64,000 nt of DNA, taken from Pseudomonas viridiflava. GTDB lineage: Bacteria > Pseudomonadota > Gammaproteobacteria > Pseudomonadales > Pseudomonadaceae. The stretch's first letter is position 1; every line of letters starts with the position of its first letter. Where the stretch lies: contig NZ_UTBG01000012.1 in NCBI RefSeq assembly GCF_900580675.1, positions 21,593-85,592 on the forward strand, given 5' to 3'. Positions 63,378 through 64,000 of this stretch are shown in pieces. The position numbers were made by a program, and so were the translations under genes. The notes beneath the pieces are model-generated. The model was not told where the DNA came from and did not search any database. It saw nothing but the letters and a program-made list of their open reading frames with translations.

Positions 63378-63391
63378 TTATTGTTCTTATT
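63378..63391 (-). promoter_or_regulatory. Extended Crc/Hfq catabolite-repression motif at the opdH RBS
   Basis: AATAAGAACAATAA gives three overlapping AAnAAnAA matches and abuts the SD CTGGAG (63377-63372) of opdH. Strong candidate for translational repression in the presence of preferred carbon sources. Confidence 0.6.
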
Positions 63392-63596
63392 AGGCGAAAA
63401 CGCTTCGAGGCGTTTTTCATTCGCGACCCTGAGGTCGCTCGGCAGGCATTACCCACCGTGGTTGGATGCTAAAGCGCGAAGCTTTCACTAACCTTTCAGT
63501 TGCCTTTCAATGTTTTCGGGCTTCACAGGGCAGGCGGCGCCTGTAAACTGCCCGCCAAAGCGTGGCGTCGACCACCCCTGAATGAGGTAGAAATCC

Positions 63597-64000
63597 ATGC
63601 GTGTCCTCCTGGTTGAAGACCATCTGCAACTCGCCGAAAGTGTCGCCCAGGCGCTCAAGAGCACGGGTTTGACCGTGGATGTGTTGCACGATGGGGTGGC
63701 CGCGGACCTGGCCTTGAGCAGCGAGGAATATGCGGTGGTCATCCTCGATGTGGGGCTGCCGCGCATGGACGGTTTCGAGGTGTTGGCGCGTTTGCGGGCG
63801 CGTGGGAAAAATCTGCCTGTGCTGATGCTGACGGCGCGCAGTGATGTGAAGGACCGTGTACATGGCCTGAACCTCGGCGCCGACGACTACTTGGCCAAGC
63901 CCTTCGAGCTGACCGAGCTGGAAGCGCGGGTCAAGGCGCTGCTGCGGCGCAGTGTGCTGGGTGGCGAGCGCCAACAGGCCTGCGGTGTACTGGTGTATGA
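63597..64000 (+). CDS. tctD: Response regulator TctD, N-terminal part
   Basis: OmpR-type regulator that activates tricarboxylate uptake. Only the first 134 residues are present: receiver domain MRVLLVEDHLQLAESVAQAL, phosphoacceptor Asp in VVILDVGLPRMDGFEVL, switch Thr in VLMLTARSD, and Lys in LGADDYLAKPFELTELEARV; the winged-helix domain is beyond the edge. Divergent from opdH-tctCBA. The SD region is AGGTAG before the ATG. The tctE kinase should follow outside the window. Confidence 0.92.
   Translation, partial: MRVLLVEDHLQLAESVAQALKSTGLTVDVLHDGVAADLALSSEEYAVVILDVGLPRMDGFEVLARLRARGKNLPVLMLTARSDVKDRVHGLNLGADDYLAKPFELTELEARVKALLRRSVLGGERQQACGVLVY

Overview
The window is chromosomal DNA of a Pseudomonas, almost certainly from the P. 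fluorescens group. The grounds are high GC, dense coding, an Emh/Ttg-type RND efflux locus with its TetR operator, PhaG, OlsBA, XenB, an OprD-family tricarboxylate porin beside tctCBA, and repeated REP/REPIN elements of the GTGGGAGC...GCTTGC type. I see no phage, plasmid, IS or CRISPR. The content is core genome plus metabolic and transport islands.

Layout. 1-2790: RND efflux pump (emhB partial, emhA) divergent from its repressor emhR, with an operator between them. 3038-5735: arsR-MFS-xenB operon behind three phased operator-like repeats. 5773-8149: acpH, then ornithine-lipid operon olsBA, whose upstream region carries tandem Pho-box units facing both ways. 8199-11501: serine hydrolase plus small Cys protein, YceI protein, cardiolipin-synthase-like PLD protein. 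11532-17038: S8 autotransporter protease and periplasmic beta-glucosidase BglX. 17300-19307: LemA-TPM-TPM operon. 19554-21755: methyltransferase and EamA transporter. 21856-26109: Fur-box/ECF sigma/FecR/TonB-receptor iron or heme uptake unit. 26190-29244: SIR2-like DUF4917 protein, Fe-alcohol dehydrogenase, NAD(P)-binding protein. 29247-33767: LysR, family III CoA-transferase, HMG-CoA-lyase-type enzyme, MFS carboxylate transporter (a carboxylic-acid catabolic unit). 33768-36595: small DMT transporter, LysR, LysE exporter, DUF4142 protein. 36650-38438: Fe/Cu permease, Ogt, HicAB toxin-antitoxin. 38566-41930: LysR divergent from two tandem MFS genes. 41945-45257: DUF6482, DUF3833 lipoprotein, tRNA-Gly(CCC), phaG, rsuA, CWC protein. 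45302-53384: guanidine-assimilation operon under a guanidine-I riboswitch. 53555-57852: chemoreceptor, small lipoprotein, acyl-CoA hydrolase family protein, ung. 57977-64000: opdH-tctCBA-abrB tricarboxylate uptake, divergent from tctD (cut by the window end).

The most informative system is the operon at 45302-53384. It would normally be annotated as urea transport and urea carboxylase. A full guanidine-I aptamer stands in front of it, and the two DUF1989 proteins are the carboxyguanidine deiminase subunits, so it is better read as guanidine uptake and carboxylation. The carboxylase gene also carries a REP half-site translated in frame in an interdomain linker, and no allophanate hydrolase gene is present in the window. 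Other regulatory reads made directly from sequence are Pho-box arrays on olsBA and the serine hydrolase, AAnAANAA (Crc/Hfq-type) motifs at the opdH and tctC ribosome binding sites, a Fur box on the ECF sigma gene, and a HicB-type operator over the hicAB promoter.
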